DNA of 64,000 bases from Cepaea nemoralis (GCA_014155875.1 JACEFZ010013227.1:89501-153500), one strand, 5' to 3'. Shown: positions 53,811 to 64,000, counted from the first letter of the stretch. Notes: a model not told the origin generated them from the sequence alone. Numbers and translations are program-made.

Positions 53811-56800
53811 CATCATTGGCACCTTGCCGTCTTGACAGACGATAGTTTGTGCTTTAAAAAGGCATAATAACTTTTAACTATGGCGGTAGCGAGTGTGACT
53901 GATAAGGCCAATTTGCGCTGTAAATGTCCGTTCACAGTGGGTGCATGTGAACACGTGGTCATTTCCACCATCATGCACCATCTTACGTCTCAAACGCTTG
54001 GTGTGTGACTTTTCTGCAATAATTTTCTCCTTTGACTTTATTCCATTTCTGATATTTGCCCTCCATGCAACACGTTCATCGGCGACTTGCTCCCAATGTG
54101 CATTATCAATGCCTGTATCAATCATGTCCCGCTTACACACATCTTTGTATCGTAGTAGAGACCGACCCTGAGATCTCTTACCCATCTGTAATTCACCAAA
54201 AAAGATGTCCTTTGGTATTCTACCATCATCCATCCTCCTAAGATGTCCTATCCATCTAAGTCTACGAAGACTGAGCATGGAATAAACTGTCACACAACCT
54301 GATCTTTCCAATACTTCAGTATTTGTGATTTTGTCTTGCCACTTAATACCAAGAATTCTTCGCAGACACCGCATATGAAAGCTGTTTAAATTGTTCTCTT
54401 GGTGTGAGTAAGTTGTCCAGGTTTCACTGCCATAGAGAAGAGTACTAAGGACACAGGCTTGATAGACAAGGACTTTTGTTTTGGCAGTAAGCTTCCTGTT
54501 CTCCCAGACTCTTTTTCTTAACCTGTTCATTGTTGTTGCTGCCTTACCAATCCGGATGTTGATTTCCTGATCTAGGGATAATTTGCTATTTACCACTGAT
54601 CCTAGATATGTAAAATGGTCTACTATCTCTAGTTCGGCGTCGTCAATAAAGATTGATGGTACCCCATGTGCACCTTGTGACATAATCTGTGTCTTCTTTT
54701 TGCTAATTGTTAAACCAAATTCAGAACAAGCATTGGAGAATGCAGATAGTAGACATTGCAATTCTTCCTCAGAGTGGGTCGTAACTGCAGCATCATCTGC
54801 AAAAAGCAACTCTCTGATCAGTACCCTCCTAATTTTGGTCTTGGCCTTCAATCTCTGAGCATTGTAGAGGCCGCCATCTGAGCGTGAGTGAATGTATATA
54901 CCACCATCCTGATCACGAAATGCATATTTCAGTAGAAGTGAAAAGTATATTCCAAAGAGGGTGGGAGCTAGTACACAACCTTGCTTAACTCCACTCTTGA
55001 TTTCAAATTCTTCAGAAGTTGCACCATCAAACTTGATTATACCCTTCATGCCTGTGTGGAACGATTCCACAATGGACAGAAGAGTTGGTGGCCAGCCAAT
55101 CTTCTTTAGTGCCTTGAACAGACCCTCACGACTGACCAAATCAAATGCCTTTGTGAGGTCGATGAAGGCAATAAACAGTGGTTGATTCTGTTCACGGCAT
55201 TTTTCTTGCATTTGTCGCAATGAGAATATCATATCAGTGGTCGACCGGTTCTGTCGAAAGCCACACTGTGATTCGGGGTAGACTTGATCTCCTAGGACTT
55301 GAAGTCTGCGCAGAACAATTCTGGCAAATACTTTCCCAACAATACACAGAAGTGAGATACCCCTATAGTTGTTGCAGTCGCTCCGATCGCCCTTGTTCTT
55401 GTACAGTGTTATGATGCTTGAATCTTTGAAATCCTGTGGGACTTGTCCTTCACGCCAGCATAGCTCTATTAGCTGGTGGATCTGTATAGTGAGTGTGTCT
55501 TGCCCACTCCTGATAACCTCTATTGGAATCCCATCCTTACCTGGAGCCTTGCCAGATGCAAGTTCATTTATAGCACACTTAACTTCTGTTATGGTGGGAA
55601 TTGTGTCCAGGTGGTCAAGAGTTGGTAGAGCCTCTATGGCGTTGAGGGCATCATCTGCTAGTTTGGTCTCACTTGAGTAAAGCTCTAAATAGTGCTCGGC
55701 CCATCTATCCATCTGCTGTTTCTTATCAGTGATGACTTCTCCAGTCAAGGTTTTCAATGGTGCACTTCTTTTGATCACTGGACCACAGGCTTTCTTTATT
55801 CCTTCATACATGCTTCTTATGTCTCCCTTATCACTTGCGATTTGAATGGACTCACATAACTTGATCCAATAATCATTTGCACACTGCCTGGCAGCCTTTT
55901 GCACATCCTTCCTAGCTTGCCTTAGCTCACTCAGAGTGTTACGCGTTGGTCTTTCCTTGTTTCTTAAGAGAGCTTTCTTCTTCTTATCAATCAAGGGCTG
56001 CAGAGTCTCGCTGTTGGCCGCAAACCAGTCCTGCCTCTTATGATCCACAGTGCCGTAAACCCTTACGGCAGTTTTACAAAGAGTTTCCTTAATTTGACCC
56101 CACTTTTCATTTACTGTACAATTTTCTGGTGTATCAGTGAAAGCGTCTTCAAGATGCTGTTGAAACTGAAAGCACTTTTCAGGATCATGAGTGTTAATAA
56201 TATTAATCCTGGGGCTAGATTTGTGTTTAGCTGTGTAGATTCTCTTTGGTCTCAGTCTAACCCTTGCAACAACCAAAGAATGATCCGTATCACAGTCAGC
56301 ACTGTGGTAACTACGAGTCAATGATATATGGTTCAGATGTTGTCTCCGTGTGATGATGAAGTCCAGCTGGTGCCAATGGCCGGATCTTGGATGTTTCCAT
56401 GTGACCTTATGCATCTCTTTTGTTTTAAAAAAAGAGTTTGTAATACATAGGTCATTACTGGTGCAATGCTCCAGCAGCCTTTGCCCATTTTCATTCATGC
56501 GACCGATGTTGTATTTTCCAAGGCACACTGGCCATGAACTTGAGTCCTTGCCCACACGAGCATTGAAATCACCGAGCATATAAATGTAGTCAGATTTTGG
56601 AACTGCCTTGATCACAGAGTCTAACTCCTCATAGAACAAATCCTTCACATCATCAGAGGAATCGAGTGTCGGTGCATATGCAGTAATAATGGTGGCAAAC
56701 CCACAAGAGGTTGCCAAGCGCAGGGATAATAGTCTTTCATTTCCTCCTGCTGGAATTTCAATCATTCCCAGTAGCGAATTCTTCACTGCAAAGCCCACAC

Positions 56801-57782
56801 CGTGTTGCCTTTTTTCTGCCTGCCCTTTACCCTTCCAGAAAAAGGTGTAGTTGTTTTCCCTGAGTGACCCTTCCTCAGCGAGGCGAGTCTCCTGCAGGCC
56901 AGCAATATCAATGTTAAGACGATTGAGTTCAGCATCAATCACAGCCGTTTTTCTCACATCGTCAATATTGGTCAAGTCAGTGGAAAATCCTGGACACATG
57001 GTTCTCACGTTCCAGGTTGCAAGCCGTAGCTTGAGGTTTCTATTTATATTTTTGTTTGTACCTGGTGCATTGGTTTTACAGCCTGCGATTCAGATTTTGT
57101 CCTAGCCCCAAGCACCCATTGAAGCAGGCAGGCTGTGGCGGATCAGCACCTAATTGGCTGGGGGCTGCCCAGCTTGAGGCGGGCGGTAGCTGATCAGTGA
57201 CACCTATAGGTGTCTCCCACCGTCAGAGGCAACGCGTGGCGCCCCATGTCTACGCCAACTGACAAGGACTTATAACCCGTAACAGTTGCCTCTCGCTTTG
57301 ATTCCGAGACCAGTTAAGACCAGGGATGGAGTTATTGCCTCTCCATAGCACAAAGCCTGGGCTAAAATATAGAGATCATGTGTTGCCCATGCAGCATGAT
57401 CCCTCTCTCGGCCTGCCTAGTTCACTCCAGAGGAAAGGTAACACCCCTACATCTGGAACAAGACAAGCTGCAGAAGCTGCCGGATCAGCAAAGCAATGCT
57501 CTAACTGTCCGCCTGTCGGAGCTTCGATCCTAGACCAGTCGCCAACCAAGGCTTAGGGCCTGGTCTGCCCTGCCATGACAATTTTGTCTTTAGCTTGCAT
57601 TTCCTCGCACCAGGTTAAGGCTTGTACCCTCCCAATTGCGCTCTTCCGCCCGAAGCCGTTGGCACAATGTGGGGTGTCGGGTTTGGTAAGCGCCGCCCAA
57701 CGTTCGGCGCTAACAGAAACCAGGTAGTACCGTCTACTGTTATACGGTAGCTCAGTCATATCTGACTAAGACCTGACTGACA
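53811..57782 (-). mobile_element. RTE-C copy 2, complete, 12-bp duplication
   Basis: ACCATGAGTTAT occurs at 53799-53810 and 57783-57794, immediately outside a 3,972-bp element. Minus-strand order: 5' leader of about 770 bp, one long ORF (57008-53874), a 63-bp 3' UTR ending GGCAAGGTGCCAATGATG. Ends match copies 1 and 3. The perfect duplication and open frame indicate a recent insertion. A single long ORF with APE endonuclease and RT and a short tandem-type 3' end fits RTE-like LINEs; the clade needs a tree. Confidence 0.95.
53874..57008 (-). CDS. RTE-C APE endonuclease / reverse transcriptase / C2H2 protein, 1,044 codons
   Basis: Single uninterrupted minus-strand frame. Endonuclease about 1-245: LQETR (39-42), GDFNARVG (146-153), QLDFI (214-218) and D242-H243. 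RT about 470-780: GKAPGKDGIPIEVI, FRQNRSTTDMIF, FIDLTKAFDLV (motif A), VKQGCVLAPTLF (motif B) and intact FADD (736-739). LYGSETWTT and LRWIGHLRRMDDG follow. A classical zinc finger closes the protein (C1022-x2-C1025-x12-H1038-x4-H1043). The protein nicks DNA and reverse-transcribes its own RNA. The listed start is a GTG; the first ATG is codon 4. Upstream in frame lies LATWNV, the conserved N-terminus, so the natural start was further upstream. Copy 1 has it at MHQGTNKKK, but here one A is missing (CACCAGG for CACCAAGG), putting that ATG out of frame. Such proteins are sometimes labelled craniofacial development protein 2-like in databases; this is a transposon gene. Confidence 0.95.
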   Translation of the reverse strand: MRTMCPGFSTDLTNIDDVRKTAVIDAELNRLNIDIAGLQETRLAEEGSLRENNYTFFWKGKGQAEKRQHGVGFAVKNSLLGMIEIPAGGNERLLSLRLATSCGFATIITAYAPTLDSSDDVKDLFYEELDSVIKAVPKSDYIYMLGDFNARVGKDSSSWPVCLGKYNIGRMNENGQRLLEHCTSNDLCITNSFFKTKEMHKVTWKHPRSGHWHQLDFIITRRQHLNHISLTRSYHSADCDTDHSLVVARVRLRPKRIYTAKHKSSPRINIINTHDPEKCFQFQQHLEDAFTDTPENCTVNEKWGQIKETLCKTAVRVYGTVDHKRQDWFAANSETLQPLIDKKKKALLRNKERPTRNTLSELRQARKDVQKAARQCANDYWIKLCESIQIASDKGDIRSMYEGIKKACGPVIKRSAPLKTLTGEVITDKKQQMDRWAEHYLELYSSETKLADDALNAIEALPTLDHLDTIPTITEVKCAINELASGKAPGKDGIPIEVIRSGQDTLTIQIHQLIELCWREGQVPQDFKDSSIITLYKNKGDRSDCNNYRGISLLCIVGKVFARIVLRRLQVLGDQVYPESQCGFRQNRSTTDMIFSLRQMQEKCREQNQPLFIAFIDLTKAFDLVSREGLFKALKKIGWPPTLLSIVESFHTGMKGIIKFDGATSEEFEIKSGVKQGCVLAPTLFGIYFSLLLKYAFRDQDGGIYIHSRSDGGLYNAQRLKAKTKIRRVLIRELLFADDAAVTTHSEEELQCLLSAFSNACSEFGLTISKKKTQIMSQGAHGVPSIFIDDAELEIVDHFTYLGSVVNSKLSLDQEINIRIGKAATTMNRLRKRVWENRKLTAKTKVLVYQACVLSTLLYGSETWTTYSHQENNLNSFHMRCLRRILGIKWQDKITNTEVLERSGCVTVYSMLSLRRLRWIGHLRRMDDGRIPKDIFFGELQMGKRSQGRSLLRYKDVCKRDMIDTGIDNAHWEQVADERVAWRANIRNGIKSKEKIIAEKSHTKRLRRKMVHDGGNDHVFTCTHCERTFTAQIGLISHTRYRHS

Positions 57783-57840
57783 ACCATGAGTTATAGTGAA
57801 GTATATAACATGTATTTGTTACAGAGAAGCATACATTACC

Positions 57841-58065
57841 TTACGAATTGTCTACAACGTCGCTATCGCTACTGTTTTCGTCTTCAGTATCATTGGCGCA
57901 TTCAGCGTCGACTTTCTTAATTATCTTTACTGTACCAGCCATATTGACGAAATCAGCCCGAGTGATGGTTAGCGACTCTTGTGCATAGCTCTGGATAACT
58001 TTACCGGTGAACTTCATATTTATAGGAGTATTGATCCTGGTTTTGGAATAAAACAACATATTCAT
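57841..58065 (-). CDS. Hypothetical short ORF, 74 codons
   Basis: Minus-strand ATG frame whose product starts MNMLFYSKTRINTPINMKFT and ends in an acidic tail (ECANDTEDENSSDSDVVDNS). The acidic C-terminus and lack of low complexity make it more protein-like than most small frames here. No family is recognised, no upstream exon was identified and the length is small. It could be a final exon, an element relic or chance. Confidence 0.25.
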   Translation of the reverse strand: MNMLFYSKTRINTPINMKFTGKVIQSYAQESLTITRADFVNMAGTVKIIKKVDAECANDTEDENSSDSDVVDNS

Positions 58066-58147
58066 AAAATGTTACTGAACACTCGACAGTAGTTTAGTAT
58101 GTCGAAGACAGTTAAAAGTCAAAAGAGAAAGCAAAAAAATTTTAAAG

Positions 58148-58440
58148 TAAGGAGCAAGCAACAATACGTATGGATAAGTATGTATCAGTAAGTAAAATAA
58201 GGAGCACGGAACAACACATATAGATAAGTAGGTATCAGTAAGTAAAGTAAGGAGCAACCATCAACACATATGGATAAGCAGGTATCAGTGATTAAAGTAA
58301 GGAGCAACCAACAACACATATGGATAAGTAGGTATCAATAATCTAAATTAAGGAGCAACCAACAGCATATATGGATAAATAGGTATCATTAAGTAAAATA
58401 AGGAGCAAACAACAACACATATGGATAAGTGGGTGTCGGG
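58148..58440. repeat. 50-bp minisatellite, about 6 units
   Basis: TAAGGAGCA starts units at 58148, 58198, 58248, 58298, 58349 and 58399, sharing CAACACATATGGATAAGTAG. Moderate divergence between units. Confidence 0.95.
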
Positions 58441-60596
58441 TGTATGGTTTTATGGGTCAAACGACAAAGAGAGAAAGGATACTAAGTTCCTCTTTCTCAA
58501 TGTGATCCTGCCCGTTATAATAATTTAGCTGTTACTGGCTCAGTGGTTTGAGACCATTAAATAGAGTTTCGGAGAATCAAGGAATACCTTCAGGAAAACA
58601 ATGAAGTTTTACTGTGTCTCCCAAATTTCCTTTTGGTGGTTCCTTGTCTTTCCTCTACCAACTAAATAATTATTAATCTAGGTTGTTAATTAAAACAATT
58701 TTACTACGACAAGAAAAACACTTAATAAATGACATGACCTCATTTTTATGATTTAATAAACGTAAACTGGGTTTTTGAACATTGCATTCAAAAATTGCAA
58801 TCTTATTAAATATAACAAGGTCATAAACATATATATGTAAGTATACAGTATTGAGGCGACAAACATAAGTTTTATATTCTCAGCTATATTCTATGTACTG
58901 GTCATCTTTTACTGGCATGGATGATCTGAGAAAAAAAAAAAGAAAGAACTGTCTACAATCTGGTTTCTCCACTTCCAGGTTAGTAGATCCCTTGTGACAA
59001 TCTCTCAATGACTAATTGTTATTTTCCTCTTCGTTTCTATCTTTTCCAGGTCTGCCAGGATATTGGTTCTAGTTTTCCCCTTTTCAGGTTCAGCATATAA
59101 CATCTATGTTACCTGTCCTTCGTGGATCGAGGAAAATCTTGCAGATGACTAGCCTTCTGCGCTACTCTATCAAGTGCATCACTCAACAAGGTGCTCACTC
59201 AACAAGGTGCTCACTCAGCAAGGTGCTGCATTCAACCTAGTCAGGTATGGATCTGCTTGATCTAGACATCCTCTGAAATTTCAGCAATCAACATAAATCT
59301 AATAATACCATCAATATGAACATCCTAAATTAAATGCTGTACCTTTCAAGAAAAGTCAAAGAAAATACATAAAGAATTTTGATCCAGGAAAATAAACAGT
59401 GGAGTGTAAAGAGTCTCGGTGTTCTCAAATAGTTATCCACAACATAACTGGTAGTTTTCTATCCAATCTTCCATTACAATGTGTTCAATGTTTAGACTAG
59501 CAGATACACAGTGTCATCTTCTCCCATGCCTGTGCTTCGAGTCTACAGGTTAAGTAATACCTTGATTGATTTGGATTTGGATAACTATGTTTCCCATCCT
59601 CTTCTGTACATAGTTATTTTCTCTACAACTTCTTCCATTAAAGAAAAAGGGCCTCACACATTAAGGGGTTTTTTAATCATTCCCAATCGCAATGAGTATT
59701 TGCTTATAAACAATATAAGGACACTATGGTATCCATTCTTGTATAGTATTCAGGTGAATTCTTTTCTATTCAAACTTTTCAATGCGAGTATACTCCCCTT
59801 TCTTCACCGTGTCTGTAATATGCTTTGACCTTATGTTTTATCATTATCATCGTCGTCATTGTTATTGCAATCATCATCATCATTCTCATCATTGTCATCA
59901 TATCATTAACATCATCATCATTATCACTCCAATTACCATCTTCATTACAATCATCATCATTGTTACTACAATCATCTTCCTCATGATCATTACAATCATT
60001 AGGACACTAGACCATATGTTGTAACAGGAATTATCTATAATACAGAGTGGGGTCTTGCTTAAGACACAAAACTAGATGCTTGTAGTATGCATGATATGTA
60101 ATATGGGTTGTGCCGTGCTTATGGCACAAAACCAGATGATGGTACCATGAATGATAGTTAGTACAAAGTGGTGTCATGCGTCGGAGTGCACTCAATTATT
60201 ACTCAGTGTATGGGTTATGCTAAACATGTTCTCTTGTAATATACAGGACATTACACATCAATGTGCCTTCTATCATGAGATTGACTGTTAGCTTATACTT
60301 CCTCCTTCTTAGCATGTCACTTCATCTCACTCATCCTCCTCATTCATCAGAAATAATATTCATGTGTGCATGGATGATCATTTCACTCATTCATCAGACA
60401 TAATATTCATATGTGCATAGATGATCATTTCACTAATTCATCAGAAATCATTCTCATACTTGCATGCAAGATAAGTAATCATACTGATGTGATTTCCCAG
60501 TGATAACTTTCAGTGTTTAACACCATTGACATCACAATGAAATCTCAATCATTCCACAGTCATATCTGTATGGATGACAATTAAGTATTCAGTCAT
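58441..60596. other. No gene recognised; several short tandem repeats
   Basis: AT-rich unique DNA. It contains an irregular (ATC)n stretch at about 59837-60000, a 60-bp tandem repeat (60041-60182, 2.4 units, sharing GACACAAAAC/GGCACAAAAC and AGATG) and a 47-bp tandem repeat (60342-60478, about 3 units, sharing ATTCATCAGA and GTGCATNGATGATCATTTCA). Confidence 0.6.
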
Positions 60597-61722
60597 TCAT
60601 TGGCACCTTGCCGCCTTGACATACGATAGTTTGTGCTATAAAAAGGCATAATAACTTTTACCTATGGTGGTAGCGAATGTGACTGATAAGGCTAATACGT
60701 GCTGTAAATGTTCGTTCACAGTGGGTGCATGTGAACATGTGGTCATTTCCACCATCATGTACCATCTTACGTCTCACACATTCGGTGTGAGACTTATCTG
60801 TAATAATTTTCTCCTTTGTGTTTATTCCATTTCTGATGTTTGCCCTCCATGCAACACGTTCAGCGGCGACTTGCTCCCAATGTGCATTATCAATGCCTGT
60901 ATCAATCATATCCTGCTTACACACATCTTTGTATCGTAGTAGAGGCCGATCATGAGATCTCTTACCCATCTGTAATTCACCAAAAAAAAAAGATGTCCTT
61001 TCGTATTCTACCATCATTCATCCTCCTAAGATGTCCTATCCATCTAAGTCTATGAAGACTGAGCATGGAATAAACCGTCACAACCTGATCTTTCCAATAC
61101 TTCAGTATTTGAGATTTTGTCTTGCCACTTAAAACCAAGAATTCTTCGCAGACACCGCACATGAAAGCTGTTTAAACGTTTCTCTTGGTGTGAGTAAGTT
61201 GCCCAGGTTTCACTACCATAAAGAAGAGTACTAAGGACACAGGCTTGATAGACAAGGACTTTTGTTTTGGGAGTGAGCTTCCTGTTCTCAGAGACTCTTT
61301 TTCTTAACCTGTTCATTGTTGTTGCTGCCTTACCAATCCGGATGTTGATTTCCTGATCTAGGGATAATTTGCTATTTCCCACTGATCCTAAATATGTAAA
61401 ATGATCTACCATCTCTAATTCACCGTCCGCAATAAAGATTGATGGTACCCCATGTGCACCTTGTGACATAATTTGTGTCTCCTTCTTGCTAATTGTTAAA
61501 CCAAATTCAGAACAAGCATTGGAGAATGCAGATAGTAGACATTGCAATTCTTCCTCAGGGTGGGTCGTAACTGCAGCATCACCTGCAGAAAAACAACTCT
61601 CTGATCAGTACCCTCCTAATTTTGGTCTTGGCCTTCAATCTCTGAGCAATGTAGAGGCCGCCATCTGAGCATGTGTTAATGTATATACCACCATCCTCAT
61701 CACGAAAGGCATATTTCAGTAG
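60597..61722 (-). pseudogene. RTE-C copy 3, C-terminal part, cut by a gypsy LTR
   Basis: Minus strand. From 61722 it encodes the end of the RT; the catalytic box is FAGD with an extra base where copy 2 has FADD (near 61580). 61547-61050 covers SEFGLTISKKETQIMSQGAH to WATYSHQEKRLNSFHVRCLR. A frameshift near 61080 and another near 60985 (A-run) follow. 61017-60658 ends with HMFTCTHCERTFTARISL and HIRYHHR. The 3' end matches the other copies (GGCAAGGTGCCAATGA). Sequence equivalent to 54900-57780 of copy 2 should resume beyond the gypsy element, outside this window. Confidence 0.88.
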
Positions 61723-62253
61723 TGTCAGAGTCTTAGACTTGGCTCGTTATCCCTAACACATGTGAGACAAGTACAAGTACAACATGATTGGACTTGAGAC
61801 ACAACGACACGAAGTTCAATGGATTTATTTACCGATCACATGCAATACGATCTAGTTTGGCATGTGATAATCATTACATTACATATATGGTACATCAATA
61901 CACTTACAGACAACCCACAGCTTACAGTCTATCTCACAAGATGCACAAGCACTCGACTTTCGGGCACAGAACTACACAAGCCTTTCTCTCTCTATACGTC
62001 CTGTCTGGTCCGATTACCCCAAGCTGTCTGTCTGTTTCTCGCAACGCGCTTGCCCTCTGTGGATTCGCTTCACGAGGCCTGCGTGCGTCTTGCGTTGTCC
62101 TTGCCTGACCGCTGGCTATTGCGTCAGCCAGCAACCTGTAGGCAGGTGACTAATACTCGCCTGGCGGGCGTAACGATGTCCCTGCATCCCAGTTGGGACT
62201 TATTCGCCTGGCGGGCGTAACGATGTTCCTGCATCTCATTCCAGATTCTGACA
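61723..62253 (-). mobile_element. Ty3/gypsy 3' LTR (531 bp)
   Basis: Begins TGTCAGAGTCTTAGAC on the plus strand and ends GATTCTGACA, so the LTR has TG...CA ends with a short inverted repeat TGTCAGA/TCTGACA. Just outside on the right lies CGCTCCCCCGGGGC, which on the minus strand is the purine-rich GCCCCGGGGGAGCG, a plausible polypurine tract priming plus-strand synthesis. This fixes the element in the minus orientation, with coding sequence to the right (63606-64000). Inside the LTR a 32-bp string CGCCTGGCGGGCGTAACGAT is repeated at about 62158 and 62205. Confidence 0.75.
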
Positions 62254-63605
62254 CGCTCCCCCGGGGCTTTTCATGAAAGATGTCATCTTTCATGTATACT
62301 CTATATACATAGTGGGTTAATATTTTAACCATGTCAGAATCGTTCCCTGTGTTGTTATATACATTGGTATAGAAATACATAATAATACATATAATGGCAT
62401 AGAAATACATAAGAAATGCAAGTTGTATTTTAAGACATGTGGTGTTCAATTTTTACCACTTGCCAAATTACATCCTCTCAATGGATGATTACCTAAGTTG
62501 CAATATTGACCCAGTCAGATCGGTAGCAACAGCTTTCCAAGCAACTACCTCGCAACCTCGAAAAAAAAGTAATAATATGCTCTTTGTAAACAAAAAACAT
62601 CTGGTAAGACCGTAATACGACCTATTTATAAGCCGTATTCAACGTTGGAGTTCCGACCTCATTTGGCCATGAGCTCTTCCGTCGGTCTACAACGTCGGTA
62701 ACTCTATACCATGCCCAGTTGATGACTTCCTGGAGTGTTAACAATCTGGCAACACCATGGCTATTTATATACAACACATATTCAAATACATTTCAATTTA
62801 TCGCCCTTGGTGTAATAATGTAATAACAATTAAATGAAAGGGACATAATTTTAAACAATATTAAGTTTAATAATTTACAATTATTTCTCTATTTCTCAGC
62901 GTCATCGCTTGATGCTTTTCCATACTAGCGAAAAAATGTCGATAGTATGAATAAGTTAATCAAGATATGATTCTAAGATTACACTAGATGAAACACTATT
63001 AATACACAATTCGTGTATTCGACATTGATGATTCTTAAACATTTTAGAAGCGTCATACCTTTTTAAGGTTTTGTTTGTCGTCTGCTAATTTTGGACTAAA
63101 TTTCTAAATTATCCGGAAGTACACACGAACAGCTGATGTTGAAAAATTCTATAACACACTTGTTCCGGTCTGATGTAGCAACTCGGAATGTAACTGTTCT
63201 GATCGTTCATGTGTTGGATGTTTCGCTGGAAAACTTCTGGATTTCGTTGACTGCAGTGGTGTAAATGTCAAAGTTCAGTTCACTCTTTCACACACGGATT
63301 AAAAATATCACTGGAAATGTTCCACTCACAGATACCACTGATAAATTGGATAGTTCGCTTGCGGTAAGTTCAGAGCGAATATGGCACTGTTCTTGTTTCG
63401 TAGCATATGTACAATTAATATTGTTTGCTTTCTGCCACACACTACACAATTATTCAAAACACTTAATACAGTAATAATAAAATAAGAAACTATATATAAT
63501 GGGAATAAACCCTATCACATCAAATGGTAGACACACAGCTTTTCGTGGAAAAAAAAATCTTCACTGATGGCTGTGTTGATTCTGAGTGTATTTGACACAC
63601 TGCAC
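62254..63605. other. Noncoding part of the gypsy element (tentative)
   Basis: About 1.35 kb, AT-rich, between the RNase H stop codon and the polypurine tract. In a normal Ty3/gypsy element this distance would hold an integrase, but no integrase zinc finger (HHCC) or DDE pattern and no long minus frame was found. The integrase seems deleted, replaced or heavily decayed. Confidence 0.5.
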
Positions 63606-64000
63606 TCAGACATTAGTGCTTACTGGGTCGGTCGGACAACGGGACAACAGATCGGCAATTGTGTTGGTTCTGCCTGCAATATGTCGAACTTCAAAGCTGT
63701 AATCTTGGAGTTTAAGAGACCAGCGTGCTATCATTTGGTTGGTAGGCATTCCTGAAGTAATAAATTTCAACCGACTATTGTCGGACTCAACAATGAAATG
63801 ACGTCCCAGAAGGAATCTGGAAAATTTTGTTATACCCTCAACTAGAGCAAGGGCTTCCAACTGCGGTGTCGACCAAGAGCGTTCTCTAGGTTTTAATTTT
63901 CTAGAGAAGTAATATACAGGATGTAGGATGTTATCATGTTCCTGTAACAGAACTGCTCCAATCGCTACGGAGCTCGCATCTGTGCGTAATCTGAAAGGAA
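63606..64000 (-). pseudogene. Ty3/gypsy RNase H, partial at the window edge
   Basis: Minus-strand frame open from the window edge. It reads FRLRTDASSVAIGAVLLQEH (first catalytic Asp), HPVYYFSRKLKPRERSW, QLEALALVEG (catalytic Glu) and HFIVESDNSRLKFITS (second Asp). ARWSLKLQDYSFEVRHIAGR and NTIADLLSRCP follow, ending at a stop at 63606. ADLLSR is the usual end of gypsy RNase H before integrase. In intact elements the polyprotein continues; here it stops. The domain removes the RNA strand during reverse transcription. The first Met at 63860 is not a start. Confidence 0.85.

Noticed and set aside
53874..57008. Host gene related to craniofacial development protein 2
   Set aside because: The layout is an APE endonuclease plus RT plus zinc finger, with a target-site duplication and two more copies in the window; it is a retrotransposon.
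53941..57105. Plus-strand frames of 60-100 codons over RTE-C
   Set aside because: Antisense shadows of the 1,044-codon minus ORF; the same frames recur antisense to copies 1 and 3.

Overview
This is eukaryotic, almost certainly invertebrate animal DNA. The window is dominated by APE-type LINE retrotransposons, a Penelope-like element with a GIY-YIG domain, tRNA-derived SINEs, hAT and pogo/Tigger DNA transposons, Ty3/gypsy remnants, many minisatellites and long (CT)n, (GA)n, (GTCT)n and (TA)n microsatellites. There is no operon structure, no rRNA and no convincing multi-exon host gene. The mix resembles lophotrochozoan (especially gastropod mollusc) genomes, but this is an inference from repeat content and the species cannot be named from the sequence. 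Element names (LINE-A, RTE-C, SINE-1 and so on) are my own labels.

Layout. 0-9.9 kb: degraded LINE-E pieces, SINE-1 copies, a 58-bp minisatellite, an exon-like ORF at 5.25-5.50 kb, a Penelope-like GIY-YIG ORF (6.39-7.19 kb) and a higher-order 110-bp tandem repeat (8.3-9.0 kb). 10-14.6 kb: a minus-strand LINE-A' copy and plus-strand LINE-A copies with nested insertions, including a 133-bp internal LINE piece flanked by a 17-bp duplication. 15.6-16.4 kb: a homogeneous 53-bp minisatellite of 14 units. 16.4-19.4 kb: AT-rich unique DNA. 19.5-21.3 kb: the best LINE-A copy. 22.1-26.2 kb: LINE-D (endonuclease, RT, RNase H) bounded by a 10-bp target-site duplication. 26.2-31.6 kb: mixed fragments, SINE-1 copies and a possible long LTR. 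31.7-33.6 kb: LINE-E with a twin-priming-type 5' inversion. 33.8-38.6 kb: LINE-F split by a nearly full-length RTE-C copy. 38.6-41.6 kb: gypsy and LINE-D pieces and a 33-bp minisatellite split by a 940-bp Tigger-like element. 41.6-53.5 kb: an AT-rich TTTGCA-type minisatellite broken by several insertions, including a doll-within-doll stack (minisatellite, then an RTE-C deletion derivative, then a hAT transposon, then LINE-B). 53.8-57.8 kb: a complete RTE-C element with a 12-bp duplication and a 1,044-codon ORF, the most intact coding sequence here. 57.8-60.6 kb: mostly unique DNA with short tandem repeats. 60.6-64 kb: a third RTE-C copy cut by a gypsy 3' LTR; the gypsy RNase H region runs off the window end.

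How it works together. The autonomous LINE families encode endonuclease and reverse transcriptase for target-primed insertion; SINE-1 and the ORF-less RTE-C derivative would have depended on such enzymes in trans. Nesting gives relative ages: the minisatellites and older LINEs are the substrate, and RTE-C copy 2 and the gypsy element are late arrivals. I found no previously undescribed biological system; the most informative observations are the nested insertions whose boundaries can be read directly.
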